Below, one piece after another: positions 34,246-43,168 of a DNA stretch of 64,000 bases. This DNA is from Gemmobacter sp. (GTDB taxonomy: Bacteria > Pseudomonadota > Alphaproteobacteria > Rhodobacterales > Rhodobacteraceae). Below the pieces are notes generated by a model. The model was given only the letters and a program-made list of their open reading frames with translations. It did not search any database and was not told the DNA's origin. The position numbers were made by a program, and so were the translations under genes. The DNA is taken from contig NZ_JAUCBS010000013.1 in assembly GCF_034676705.1 (NCBI RefSeq), positions 1,190,501-1,254,500 of the forward strand, in the 5' to 3' direction. Position 1 is the first letter of the stretch; each line of letters begins with the position of its first letter.

Positions 34246-34672
34246 AGCTAGGCACATGACGGCAGGAGAGACGATCACCACCGCCGCGTATCGACTGACC
34301 CCGGAGGAAGCCATCAACTTCGCTCGGCAATTCGATCCCCAGCCCATCCATCTCGACGAGGCATCAGCAGCCAATGGCTTTTTCGGGGTAATCACCGCAA
34401 GCGGCTGGCATGCTCTGGCGCTCACAATGCGCATGGTTGTTAATGCGCACCCATTCGGCGATCATCCCCTCATCGGCGCCGAGTTGAGCCGTATCCGCTT
34501 CTCTCGGCCGATCCTGCCCGAGATGGAACTGGTTGTCCGCATCACCTTCGACTCGATCGAGAAAGGCGGTGGTCGGCATGCATACAACATTCTCGTTGTC
34601 GAGACGGTGGATGCCGCCTCCGGGGAAATGCTCATCCACCAGCGATGGCGAATGTTGCGCACGAGCGATTGA
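34238..34672 (+). CDS. MaoC-like hot-dog dehydratase
   Basis: A 144-residue MaoC-family protein. FARQFDPQPIHLDEASA and FFGVITASGWHALALTMRM contain the Asp/His hydratase pattern of enoyl-CoA hydratase-like hot-dog enzymes. Likely substrates are acyl-CoA or similar thioesters. It ends the marR operon, about 60 bases before the IS fragment. Length is normal for single-domain MaoC proteins. Confidence 0.85.
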   Translation: MAEARHMTAGETITTAAYRLTPEEAINFARQFDPQPIHLDEASAANGFFGVITASGWHALALTMRMVVNAHPFGDHPLIGAELSRIRFSRPILPEMELVVRITFDSIEKGGGRHAYNILVVETVDAASGEMLIHQRWRMLRTSD

Positions 34673-34734
34673 AGGCGGTGTCCTTTACTCCTCAGGATCA
34701 TCGTCTGCATCTGGCCGCGCTCCCGCGGACGCCA

Positions 34735-34864
34735 GGCTCTGTCCCCATTGGTTTCGGGCGGTTCGGGTGATTCAGCCTCGGCAAGGAGACTGACCGATGA
34801 GCAACCTTTAGTTGCTGTCCGAGGCGCAAATGGAGCGCCTGAAGCCGTTCCTTCCCAGGAGCCT
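34735..34864 (+). mobile_element. 5' fragment of the same IS5-family element
   Basis: Nearly identical to the first 130 bases of the IS at 27675, in the same orientation, including the TAG after the fourth transposase codon. Homology stops around CTTCCCAGGAG, where the integrase relic begins. One-ended insertion followed by deletion, or recombination between two copies, would explain it. Confidence 0.85.
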
Positions 34865-35379
34865 CATATTCGGCCACGCACAGGGCGCGCGCGATCTGCC
34901 TCCATTCGTCGGAACCGGGGTTCGGCAGTCAGGTTGCCCGCTGCACGGAACCGCTCGATCCGCGCGCCGATCAGGTCCGCAAGTTCGGTATCGGTCAGCT
35001 TCCCAGCCATCGCATCGCGCAAGCTCTGCACAAGCATGTCATCGACATACACAGAGGAATACCGAACATCATTGCGAAGCTGGTCATCCAAGGCGAGGCG
35101 CTGGCGATAGTGCGAAAGGGCGATCTGATCAGGTGCGAGGGGATAGCGCATAGGCGTGACAGGGCTGTTAGCAGGGGCTGCCTTCCGCTCGGCTTGGGCG
35201 ATCTGGTGTTGAAGCTGCGCCACCGCGCCAGGCAGCAGCTTCACGGCGGTTCTGCAATCCGGCCCAAGAGGTGCTCGCAACTCGGATTTTCCGACGATGG
35301 ACCTAAGGTCTTTCGGCACCACCAGCCGGGCGAAGAATCTACCATCACGGTTCAAGAGGTATTGCTGTTGCCGCGCCAT
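34864..35379 (-). pseudogene. Phage-type integrase, N-terminal remnant
   Basis: About 171 residues from the ATG at 35379. The opening (RQQQYLLNRDGRFFARLVVPK) resembles the N-terminal domain of tyrosine recombinases found beside alphaproteobacterial islands, followed by a helical core-binding-like region. The catalytic C-terminal domain with Arg-His-Arg-Tyr is absent, cut off at the IS fragment. It sits next to ffs and points away from it, as expected for the island's integrase. It is inactive. Confidence 0.75.
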
Positions 35380-35389
35380 CGCTTTCCCG

Positions 35390-35409
35390 TTTGTAACGAA
35401 ATTTGTAAC
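35390..35409. repeat. Tandem TTTGTAAC repeats by the integrase start
   Basis: TTTGTAAC occurs at 35390-35397 and 35402-35409, 12 bases apart, between the integrase start and the attachment repeat. Such repeats may be recombinase arm sites or integrase operators. Confidence 0.35.
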
Positions 35410-35476
35410 AGCAGCATGTGAAAAAGCCCTGTGTTTCAAGGCTGTTCTTCTGCATCAACACGTTAGGGGAAAGTAA

Positions 35477-35494
35477 GGTGAGAGGCTGGACAAC
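35477..35494. repeat. Right attachment repeat of the island (ffs 3' end)
   Basis: GGTGAGAGGCTGGACAAC overlaps the last 15 bases of the SRP RNA and three bases beyond. It matches 27570-27587 except for one base. The RNA gene is kept intact by the insertion. Confidence 0.75.
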
Positions 35495-35573
35495 GACCCA
35501 GACGGGGCTCGTTACGGCTGCTTCCTTCCGGACCTGACCGGGTTGGCGAGGCGCCTGCCCGCGCCAACCTCTC
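35480..35573 (-). ncRNA. ffs: Signal recognition particle RNA, small bacterial type
   Basis: The minus strand contains GGTCAGGTCCGGAAGGAAGC, the universal domain IV core with the GGAA tetraloop. The ends GAGAGG and CCTCTC pair to close a 94-base hairpin, which is the 4.5S form. It binds Ffh to target membrane proteins. It serves as integration site for the adjacent island. Confidence 0.95.
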
Positions 35574-35631
35574 GGGGGTTCAGATACGCCTTGAGGCGGG
35601 GGGATGCAAGGGGCCGTGCGGCCCCTTGTGG

Positions 35632-37423
35632 TTACAGCGTGATGCGCAGGCGCAGGAAGCCGTCGGGGGTGTGGTCCAGCGGGGTCAGGCCTGGGCGGGG
35701 CAGGTGGTCGCGGGCGGCGGGGCCGGTTTCCAGCACCGCCGTGGTCCCCGGCATCGGGGCAAAGCGCCAGAGCGGGGCGGGGGCGGGGCGATAGGGGCCC
35801 GTTTCCGTCAGCCAGGCACCGATGATCGCACGGATGGACGTCGGGGCCGACAGCACCGTGCGGGCGGCAGGGCCGGTGGCGGGAAATTCGCCCCCGCCGG
35901 CTGCGCGGTAGCTGGTCGTCGCCAGGACGAAGGCATCCTGCGGCCCGACCGGCAGGCCGCCATGGCACAGGTCGCGCACCCGGGGCCGACCGGGCGCGAT
36001 GGACGGCTCGATGCTGTAGCTCAGCCCCTCGATCAGGTCGAAGTTGTAGCTGGGCCAGCCGGGGTCCAGCAGCGGGGCATCCTGTGCGCCGGGGCGGATC
36101 TGCTGGAACATCCGCGCCGAATGGTTCAGCCAGGCCAGCAGATCGGCGCCCGTCACCTGCAACGCCCGGATCGCATTGGGATAGGGGCAGAGCGCGGCCA
36201 GATCGCGTTCGCGCAAGGGGCCGGCGGGCAGGTCGGCGTAGTGGCCCGGCCCCCCCCCGCCCCCCCGCCCGGGTCGGCGAGATGGCAGCCAGCACCGGCA
36301 GGCCGCCCTGAGCGGTGTCCCGCAACTGGCGGGCGACATGCCATTGCATTGCCCGTGCGACCAGCCGGGTGGCGGTACAATCGCCGGCCAGGGCGAAATG
36401 GGTGGTCAGCGGAACCTCGGTCCGGCCGGCGGGGCGGTCCAGGTGGCGGCGGGTTTCGGCATTGGCGCGGTCGCACAGCTGGACGAAGGGCGCAGGCAGC
36501 GGCCCGGCCGCCGCAGGCCCCAGCGCGACGACCCCGCCTGTGCCACCCGTGCAGCGCCACGGGCCGTCCGGCGCGCGGTCCAGCGTCAGGTGCAGCACGC
36601 CCAGGTGGCTGCCGGCATAGCCCGGCATGCAGGCGGGCTTGCCGGCCAGCCGCCCTGCCACCGGATCGACGCCGGGGGCGGCGGCCACATCGGGGCCGGG
36701 AAACAGCTGATGGGTGTGGCCCGCGATCACCGCATCCACGCCGGGCAGGGCGGCCAGCGCCAGCGCCGCATCCTCGGCCATCGGATCCATTCCGCCGTCG
36801 GCGCTGCCGATGCCGGAATGGCACAGGGCGATCACCACCTCGGCCCCGGCGGCGATCATCCGGGGCAGGATCTGGCGCGCGGCCTCGACAATGCCCTGGG
36901 CGCGGGCGCGGCCATCCAGATGTGCTTCGTTCCAGATCGTGACCTGCGGCGGCAGAAAGCCCGCGACCCCCAGCCGGATCGGCCACAGCCGGCCCTGATC
37001 GTCGCGGACCTGCCGGTCCAGCACCGCCCAGCCGGCAAAGGGCGCCGGGCCATCGCTGCGGTGCAGGTTCGCGCACAGCAGCGGAAACCGCGCCCCGGCC
37101 AGCGCCGCATCCAGAAACCCCAGGCCAAAGTCGAAATCGTGGTTCCCCAGCGCCACGGCATCATAGCCCAGCAGGTTCATCGCCTGAATCATCGGATGCG
37201 GGCGGTCGGCCTGGGGCGGGTGGGCTTCGGCCAGGGCATCGCCCAGGGCGCTGCCTTGCAGGAAGTCGCCATTGTCCAGCAGCAGGGCATTGGGCGCCGC
37301 CGCCCGCAATCGGGCGATGTGGTCCGCGACCGAGGCAAGGCCGGCCCCCGGCGCCGGCCGGTCGCTGTAATGGTCCCAGGGACAAAGGTTGAGGTGAAGA
37401 TCGCTGGTGGCGAAGACCGTCAT
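35632..37423 (-). pseudogene. CpdB-like 5'-nucleotidase / cyclic phosphodiesterase, frameshifted in a G run
   Basis: The N-terminal part (from ATG 37423) is a calcineurin-like phosphoesterase: ATSDLHLN, NGDFLQGS, GNHDFDFG, CHSG and GHTHQLF supply the metal ligands. The C-terminal part has the nucleotidase domain with PYPNAIRALQVTGADLL and YSIEPS. The two lie in different frames, joined across minus-strand runs of G7 and G9 (36250-36266); one base fewer would restore a 596-residue protein. It lacks a signal peptide. It could be a sequencing error, a real loss, or a phase-variable gene. Confidence 0.8.
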
Positions 37424-37654
37424 CTCGCAGCTGGCGGGCCGTAGGTCTTGCTGGTGCGAGGGGGGCAAATTCTGTTTCCTGTCTTACAACTATGCTGGAT
37501 TCTTAATGCTGTGTAACAGCCGTTCCAGCCGGAAAGATGAGGTTGCATCAGGTTGGCAACTCATGGTTGCATTTCCGCAACGTCACCTTTGCCCCCCTTT
37601 TGCACCGGCGCGCCGGCGTGCCATGACAGCAGCGTGCCGGGATGGAGAGTGGCG

Positions 37655-38629
37655 ATGCGCAATGCAGAGATGGTGACCTTTGGCGGGCTGGGCGGTCTGG
37701 ACCGCGCGGCGGCGCTGCGCGGCGATGCGGCGCGGCAGGCGGCGCTGTGGGCCGATGGCGCGGCGCGGGTGCTGCCGATATGGCGCGGCAAGCCCATGGT
37801 GGCGGGCGAGGGGCGCGACCGGCTGGCGCTGCTGCCGTCGGGTCATCCGCTGCTGAGGGGCGCGGCGGGTGCGCCGCTGTTTCTGGGGATCGCCGACGGG
37901 GTGCCGCTGTTTGCCGCCGATATCTCGGGCTGGGAACCGGCCGGCATCGACGCGGCGGCGCAGGGCGGGGCGTTCTTTGACACCACCGAACAGCTGCACC
38001 CCGAAACGCCGACCGACCATCTGTTCATGGAACTGCGCGGCGTGATGACCCGGCTGTCGCCGCTGGATGCCGAACTGGCAGCCACCGCGCGCGGGCTGTT
38101 CGAATGGCACCGCACCCATGGGTTCTGTTCGCGTTGCGGCCAGCCCAGCGAGGTCAGCATGGCCGGCTGGCAGCGCCAGTGCCCGTCCTGCCGCGCGCCG
38201 CATTTCCCGCGTACCGATCCGGTGGTGATCATGCTGGTCACCCATGGCAACCGCGTGCTGCTGGGTCGGTCGCACGGCTGGCCCGAAGGGATGTATTCGC
38301 TGCTGGCCGGCTTCATCGAACCCGGCGAGACGATCGAGGCGGCCGTGCGCCGCGAGGTGGCCGAGGAAACCGGCGTCCGGGTGGGGGCCGTGCGCTATCT
38401 GGCCAGCCAGCCCTGGCCGTTTCCGGCATCGCTGATGCTGGGCTGCGCGGGCGAGGCGATTTCCGAAGACATCACCCTGGACCCGGCCGAGATCGAGGAT
38501 GCCATGTGGATGACCCGCGAAGACATGGTCGAGGCGCTGGGGGGCCGCCACCCGCTGGTCAAACCCGCGCGGCGCGGGGCCATCGCGCATTTCCTGATCA
38601 ACGCCTGGGTGTCGGATCTGCTGGACTGA
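37655..38629 (+). CDS. nudC: NAD(+) diphosphatase / RNA decapping Nudix enzyme
   Basis: A 324-residue protein started at ATG 37655 behind GGAGAG. A zinc ribbon is formed by Cys158, Cys161, Cys176 and Cys179. The Nudix box begins at Gly219 (GFIEPGE...REVAEETGV), and SQPWPFP at 251-257 is the NADH-specificity motif of NudC. It hydrolyses NAD(H) to NMN(H) and AMP, and removes NAD caps from RNA. Length is slightly above E. coli NudC. It is followed by an SRPBCC gene on the same strand. Confidence 0.95.
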   Translation: MRNAEMVTFGGLGGLDRAAALRGDAARQAALWADGAARVLPIWRGKPMVAGEGRDRLALLPSGHPLLRGAAGAPLFLGIADGVPLFAADISGWEPAGIDAAAQGGAFFDTTEQLHPETPTDHLFMELRGVMTRLSPLDAELAATARGLFEWHRTHGFCSRCGQPSEVSMAGWQRQCPSCRAPHFPRTDPVVIMLVTHGNRVLLGRSHGWPEGMYSLLAGFIEPGETIEAAVRREVAEETGVRVGAVRYLASQPWPFPASLMLGCAGEAISEDITLDPAEIEDAMWMTREDMVEALGGRHPLVKPARRGAIAHFLINAWVSDLLD

Positions 38630-38683
38630 CCGGGCCTTGCCCGGCATAACGTCCCCCGGGGGCGGATCAGGCAAGAGGGTTCC

Positions 38684-39148
38684 ATGAAGTTCAGCACGCG
38701 CGAGGATATCGAGGCCCCCATCGGCAAGGTCTGGGCGGTTGTCACCGATTATGACAGCTTCGAACTGGCCGCGATGCGCCGCGGGGTCGAGGTTTCGCGC
38801 CAGCAGGACGGGGCGCTGCCGGCCTGGGGCGCTGCCTTTACCTTCAAGGGCAAGCGGCGCCAGATCGCCCTGCGGCTGGAACGGGCCGAGGAACCGGGCC
38901 TGCTGGCCTTTGCCGGCGAAGGCCGCATGGTCGAGGGGAACCTGCTGGTGGAACTGGTGGAACTTGGCCCCCGCCGCACCCGCATGACCGTGACCACCGA
39001 AGTGCGCCCCCTGACGCTGGCGGCGCGGCTGTTCCTGCAATCGGTCAAGCTGGCGCGGGGCCGGGCGGCCAAACGCTATCAGCAGGGGGTGGCCAGGCTG
39101 GCCAGCATGATCGAGGCGCGGACGCGCGGGCAGACCTCGGGTTTCTGA
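38684..39148 (+). CDS. SRPBCC-family protein
   Basis: A 154-residue START/polyketide-cyclase-like protein. The opening KFSTREDIEAPIGKVWAVVTD is the usual first strand and helix of this fold, which encloses a hydrophobic ligand cavity. The ligand is unknown. It lies between nudC and the nucleoside operon on the same strand with gaps of about 55 and 75 bases. Confidence 0.75.
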   Translation: MKFSTREDIEAPIGKVWAVVTDYDSFELAAMRRGVEVSRQQDGALPAWGAAFTFKGKRRQIALRLERAEEPGLLAFAGEGRMVEGNLLVELVELGPRRTRMTVTTEVRPLTLAARLFLQSVKLARGRAAKRYQQGVARLASMIEARTRGQTSGF

Positions 39149-39221
39149 CCGTCTGGACAAGATCCCGCCGCCACGGCAGGATGGCGGGGTCATTTCTTGT
39201 CCGTCATTGTCCGAGGCGCCC

Positions 39222-39629
39222 ATGTCCCTGCCGTACGCATCCTTGCTGCAAGCTGCTACCGAAGTGCGTGAAAACGCCTGGGTGCCCTATTCCCGCTTCA
39301 AGGTGGGGGCGGCCGTGCGCGGATTGTCGGGCACGGTCTACCGGGGCTGCAACGTGGAAAACGCCGCCTATCCCGAAGGCACCTGTGCCGAGGCGGGGGC
39401 GATTGCCGCCATGGTGGCCGCCGGCGAAACCCGGCTGGCCGAGGTGCTGGTGATTGCCGATTGCCCCGCCCCGGTGCCCCCCTGCGGCGGTTGCCGGCAA
39501 AAGCTGGCGGAATTCGGCGCGCCGGACACGCCGGTCACCCTGTGTACCACCGACGGTCAATCGCTGCACACCACCATCGGCGCGCTGCTGCCCGGTGCCT
39601 TCACCCCTGGCCACATGGACCGCACATGA
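39222..39629 (+). CDS. cdd: Cytidine deaminase
   Basis: A 135-residue homotetrameric-type cytidine deaminase. CAEAGAI (His replaced by a Cys ligand with catalytic Glu) and PPCGGCRQ are the zinc motifs; NVENAAYPEG is the substrate strand. It converts cytidine and deoxycytidine to uridine forms. The ATG at 39222 with CCGAGG upstream is preferred over TTG 39207. It starts a salvage operon cdd-deoA-deoB-add-upp, and its stop overlaps the deoA start (ATGA). Confidence 0.95.
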   Translation: MSLPYASLLQAATEVRENAWVPYSRFKVGAAVRGLSGTVYRGCNVENAAYPEGTCAEAGAIAAMVAAGETRLAEVLVIADCPAPVPPCGGCRQKLAEFGAPDTPVTLCTTDGQSLHTTIGALLPGAFTPGHMDRT

Positions 39630-40933
39630 CCGACGCGCGCCGGATCATCGCGACGGTGCGCGATGGTGGGGTGCCGGGCGCCGATGACCTGCGCTGGTTT
39701 GCGGCGGGCCTGGCCGACGGCGGGGTGACCGATGCGCAGGCCGGCGCCTTTGCCATGGCCGTGCTGCTGAACGGCATCGGAGAGGCGGGGCGCGTGGCGC
39801 TGACCCAGGCCATGCGCGATTCCGGCACGGTGCTGCGCTGGGCCATGCCGGCGCCCGTGGTGGACAAGCATTCGACGGGCGGGGTGGGCGATTCCATCTC
39901 GCTCCTGCTGGCGCCGGCGCTGGCGGATTGCGGGGTCTATGTGCCGATGGTCTCGGGCCGCGGTCTGGGCCATACCGGCGGCACGCTGGACAAGCTGGAG
40001 GCGATCCCAGGCTATGCCGTGGATCAGGCCGAGGCCGATTTTCGCCGCATCGTTGCCGATGTGGGCTGCGCGATCGTGGCGGCCACCGGCGAAATCGCCC
40101 CGGCCGACCGGCGGCTGTATGCCATCCGCGACGTGACGGGCACGGTCGAAAGCATTGATCTGATCACCGCCTCGATCCTGTCCAAGAAGCTGGCGGCGGG
40201 GCTGGATGCGCTGGTGCTGGATGTCAAGGTCGGCTCGGGCGCCTTCCTGCCTTCGGCGGCACAGGCGCGGTCGCTGGCGCGGTCGCTGGTCGATACGGCG
40301 AACGGGGCAGGGTGCCGCACCTCGGCGCTGATCACCGACATGGACCAGCCGCTGGCCGGCAATGCCGGCAACGCGCTGGAAGTGGCCGAGGTGATGGGCG
40401 CCCTGACCTGCGACCCGGTGAACCAGCGGCTGTGGGACTTGACCGTGGCGCTGGGGGGCGAGCTGCTGGCGCTATGCGGTGCGGCGCCGGATGCGGAAGA
40501 TGGCGGGCGGCGCATCTTTGCCAGCCTGCATTCGGGGCGCGCGGCGGAACGCTTTGCCCGCATGGTGGCGGCGCAGGGCGGCCCGGCCGATTTTCTGGAC
40601 CGCTGGCGCGATCATCTGCCATCGGCGCCGGTGGTGCGCGATGTGCCGGCGGTTGGCGCGGGCCTGGTGGCCCGCATCGACACCCGCGCGGTGGGCGAGG
40701 CGGTGGTGCATCTGGGCGGTGGACGGTTGCGTAACGGCGACCGGATCAACCCGCGTGTGGGGTTCAGCGACCTCAAGGGGCTGGGCATGAACGCTGGCCC
40801 CGGCGATCCGCTGGCCCGCGTCCATGCCGCGACCGAAGGTGCGGCCGACCGCGCGATTGCGGCCCTTCAGGCGGCCTATCAACTGGCCGAGGATGCGGAT
40901 CTGCCCGATCTGGTCCAGGAACGGGTGGGCTGA
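39626..40933 (+). CDS. deoA: Thymidine phosphorylase
   Basis: A 435-residue protein of the nucleoside phosphorylase class II family. VDKHSTGGVGDSISL binds phosphate, and VSGRGLGHTGGTLDKLE is the family signature. It cleaves thymidine or deoxyuridine to base and deoxyribose-1-phosphate, which DeoB handles next. The start at 39626 overlaps the cdd stop; longer frames are rejected because they overlap cdd. It is one base from deoB. Confidence 0.96.
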   Translation: MTDARRIIATVRDGGVPGADDLRWFAAGLADGGVTDAQAGAFAMAVLLNGIGEAGRVALTQAMRDSGTVLRWAMPAPVVDKHSTGGVGDSISLLLAPALADCGVYVPMVSGRGLGHTGGTLDKLEAIPGYAVDQAEADFRRIVADVGCAIVAATGEIAPADRRLYAIRDVTGTVESIDLITASILSKKLAAGLDALVLDVKVGSGAFLPSAAQARSLARSLVDTANGAGCRTSALITDMDQPLAGNAGNALEVAEVMGALTCDPVNQRLWDLTVALGGELLALCGAAPDAEDGGRRIFASLHSGRAAERFARMVAAQGGPADFLDRWRDHLPSAPVVRDVPAVGAGLVARIDTRAVGEAVVHLGGGRLRNGDRINPRVGFSDLKGLGMNAGPGDPLARVHAATEGAADRAIAALQAAYQLAEDADLPDLVQERVG

Positions 40934-40934
40934 C

Positions 40935-42131
40935 ATGGCGCGCGCCTTTCTGATCGTGATGGATTCGGTGGGCTGCGGCGGCGCCCCCGATGCGGCGGCC
41001 TTTGGCGATGCAGGCGCCAACACGCTGGGCCATATCGCGCAGGCCTGTGCGGATGGCCGGGCCGATGCGGGGCGCAGCGGGCCATTGCACATGCCGGTGC
41101 TGGACGGTCTGGGCCTGGGCGCCGCGATCCGGCTGGCCAGCGGGATGGCCGCGCCGGGCCTGGGGGCGGTGCCGCAGGGCCGCTGGGGGGCGGCGACCGA
41201 AGTATCGCGCGGCAAGGATACGCCGTCGGGGCACTGGGAACTGGCCGGCGTGCCGGTGCCCTGGGACTGGACCTATTTCCCCGATACGACGCCGGCCTTT
41301 CCGCCGGAACTGGTGGCACAGGTCTGTGCCCTGGCGGGAACCGAGGGGATCCTTGGCAACTGCCATGCCTCGGGCGTGCCGATCATTGCCGAACATTGCG
41401 CCGCGCATCTGCGGACGGGCTGGCCGATCTGCTACACCAGCGCGGATTCCGTGTTCCAGATCGCCGCGCATGAGGAGGCCTTCGGGCTGGACCGGCTGTT
41501 GAAGCTGTGCGCCGATCTGGCCCCCACCCTGCATGCGATGAAGGTGGGCCGGGTGATCGCGCGGCCCTTTACCGGCAGCTGCGGCGATTTCCGCCGCACG
41601 GCGAACCGCAAGGATTTCGCCATCGCGCCGCCGTCGGATACCTTGCTGGACGTGGTGGCGGGCGCCGGCCGCGCCACCCATGCGGTGGGCAAGATCGGCG
41701 ACATCTTTTCCATGCGCGGCATCGGCAGGCTGCACAAGGGCAAGGATGACGCTGAACTTTTCGAACATCTGCTGGCTTTGGCACAGGGGGCCGAGGATGG
41801 TTCCTTGACCTTTGCCAACTTTGTCGAGTTCGACAGCCTCTACGGCCACCCGCGCGACGTGGCGGGCTATGCCCGGGCGCTGGAATGGTTCGATGCCCGG
41901 GCCGGCGACCTGCTGGCGCGGTTGCGGCCCGGCGATCTGGCGATCTTCACCGCCGATCATGGCAACGATCCCACCTGGCGCGGCACCGACCACACGCGGG
42001 AACGGGTGCCGGTGCTGTGCGCGGGCGCAGGGGCGGGGCCGCTGGGCCTGTGCGCCTTTGCCGATGTGGCGGCGACGGTCGCGGCGCATCTGGGGGTGAA
42101 AAATCCCGGGCCGGGGCGCGGGCTGATCTGA
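40935..42131 (+). CDS. deoB: Phosphopentomutase
   Basis: A 398-residue alkaline-phosphatase-superfamily enzyme. MARAFLIVMDSVGCGGAPDA holds the N-terminal metal Asp, GKDTPSGHWE the catalytic Thr region, and IFTADHGNDP with DHTRE the other metal ligands. It interconverts (deoxy)ribose-1-phosphate and -5-phosphate, linking deoA to central metabolism. It starts one base after the deoA stop and is followed by a hairpin. Confidence 0.96.
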   Translation: MARAFLIVMDSVGCGGAPDAAAFGDAGANTLGHIAQACADGRADAGRSGPLHMPVLDGLGLGAAIRLASGMAAPGLGAVPQGRWGAATEVSRGKDTPSGHWELAGVPVPWDWTYFPDTTPAFPPELVAQVCALAGTEGILGNCHASGVPIIAEHCAAHLRTGWPICYTSADSVFQIAAHEEAFGLDRLLKLCADLAPTLHAMKVGRVIARPFTGSCGDFRRTANRKDFAIAPPSDTLLDVVAGAGRATHAVGKIGDIFSMRGIGRLHKGKDDAELFEHLLALAQGAEDGSLTFANFVEFDSLYGHPRDVAGYARALEWFDARAGDLLARLRPGDLAIFTADHGNDPTWRGTDHTRERVPVLCAGAGAGPLGLCAFADVAATVAAHLGVKNPGPGRGLI

Positions 42132-42136
42132 CAGGA

Positions 42137-42155
42137 CCGGGGGTTTTACCCCCGG
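42137..42155 (+). terminator. Hairpin between deoB and add
   Basis: CCGGGGG and CCCCCGG pair around TTTTA, right after the deoB stop. No strong T run follows, so it may only attenuate. A minus-strand copy of an AAATACCCTGGGGG intergenic motif lies just after it. Confidence 0.45.
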
Positions 42156-42192
42156 ACCCCCAGGGTATTTTGAAAAAGGCAAAGGAGCAGGG

Positions 42193-43167
42193 ATGCTGCC
42201 GAAGGTTGAACTGCATCTGCATCTGGAAGGTGCTGCGCCGCCCGCCTTTGTGCGCGGGCTGGCCAAGGAGAAATCCATCGACATCTCGGGGATTTTCGAC
42301 GAACGCGGCGGCTATGCCTACAAGGATTTCTGGCATTTCCTCAAGGTCTACGAGGCGGCGACCAGCGTGTTGCAGACGCCCGACGATTACGCCCGCCTGA
42401 CCCGCGCCGTGCTGGAGGAGTGCGCGGCCAGTGGCGTGGTCTATGCCGAAACCTTTGTCAGCCCGGATTTCTGCGGCGGGCGCGATGTGGCGGCCTGGCG
42501 CGACTATCTGGCGGCCATGCGCGAGACGGCGCAGGGCATTGCCGCGCAAGGCGGGCCAGAACTGCGCGGCATCGTCACCTGCATCCGGCATTTCGGCCCC
42601 GGCAAGGCGCGCGAAACCGCGATCTGTGCGGCCGAGACGCTGGGCGATTTCATCACCGGCTTCGGCATTGCGGGCGACGAGAAATCCGGTCAGCCCAAGG
42701 ACTTTCGCTGGTCCTTTGACTGCGCGCGCGAGGCGGGATTGCGGCTGACCGCCCATGCCGGGGAATGGGGCGGGCCGCAAAGCGTGCGTGACGTGCTGGC
42801 CGATCTGGGGGTGGAACGCATTGGCCATGGGGTGCGCGCGATCGAGGATCTGGCGCTGGTGGATGAACTGGCCGAGCGTGGCGTGGTGCTGGAGGTTTGC
42901 CCGGGATCGAACGTGGCGCTGGGGGTGTTTCCCGGCTGGCGACAGCACCCGATCAACGAGCTGGACCGGCGGGGCGTGAAGGTGACGGTTTCCACCGACG
43001 ACCCGCCGTTCTTTCACACCACGATGGAGCGCGAGTTCCAGATGCTGAACCGCGCCTTCGACTGGGATGACGGGCAGTTCGCCCGCATCACCCGGACCGC
43101 GCTTGACGCCGCCTTCTGTGACGCAGATACCAAGGCAAGGATCGCGAAGAAGCTGGAGGCCGCCTGA
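42193..43167 (+). CDS. add: Adenosine deaminase
   Basis: A 324-residue TIM-barrel deaminase. His8 and His10 in VELHLHLEG bind zinc; HAGEWGG gives a further His and catalytic Glu; RIGHGVRA and VSTDDPPFF complete the site. It converts adenosine to inosine. Length is normal. It is in the same direction as deoB and is followed two bases later by upp. Confidence 0.95.
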   Translation: MLPKVELHLHLEGAAPPAFVRGLAKEKSIDISGIFDERGGYAYKDFWHFLKVYEAATSVLQTPDDYARLTRAVLEECAASGVVYAETFVSPDFCGGRDVAAWRDYLAAMRETAQGIAAQGGPELRGIVTCIRHFGPGKARETAICAAETLGDFITGFGIAGDEKSGQPKDFRWSFDCAREAGLRLTAHAGEWGGPQSVRDVLADLGVERIGHGVRAIEDLALVDELAERGVVLEVCPGSNVALGVFPGWRQHPINELDRRGVKVTVSTDDPPFFHTTMEREFQMLNRAFDWDDGQFARITRTALDAAFCDADTKARIAKKLEAA

Positions 43168-43168
43168 A

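Larger units (their letters stand above)
27570..35494. mobile_element. Decayed integrative island at the 3' end of ffs
   Basis: About 7.9 kb lies between two direct copies of GGTGAGAGGCTGGAYAAC (27570-27587 and 35477-35494, 17 of 18 identical). The right copy is the 3' end of the SRP RNA gene. A truncated integrase gene lies within 100 bases of that end. The content is accessory: an IS5-family copy and fragment, RTX relic, toxin-antitoxin pair, transporter and a MarR operon. Integration at an RNA gene 3' end by a tyrosine recombinase explains the layout. The integrase is broken, so the island is probably fixed. Confidence 0.75.

Noticed and set aside
34238..34672. MaoC-like protein as part of polyhydroxyalkanoate synthesis (PhaJ)
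   Set aside because: The hot-dog motif is compatible, but no pha genes are nearby and the partner genes are MarR and DUF2000, so a specific PhaJ call is not supported.
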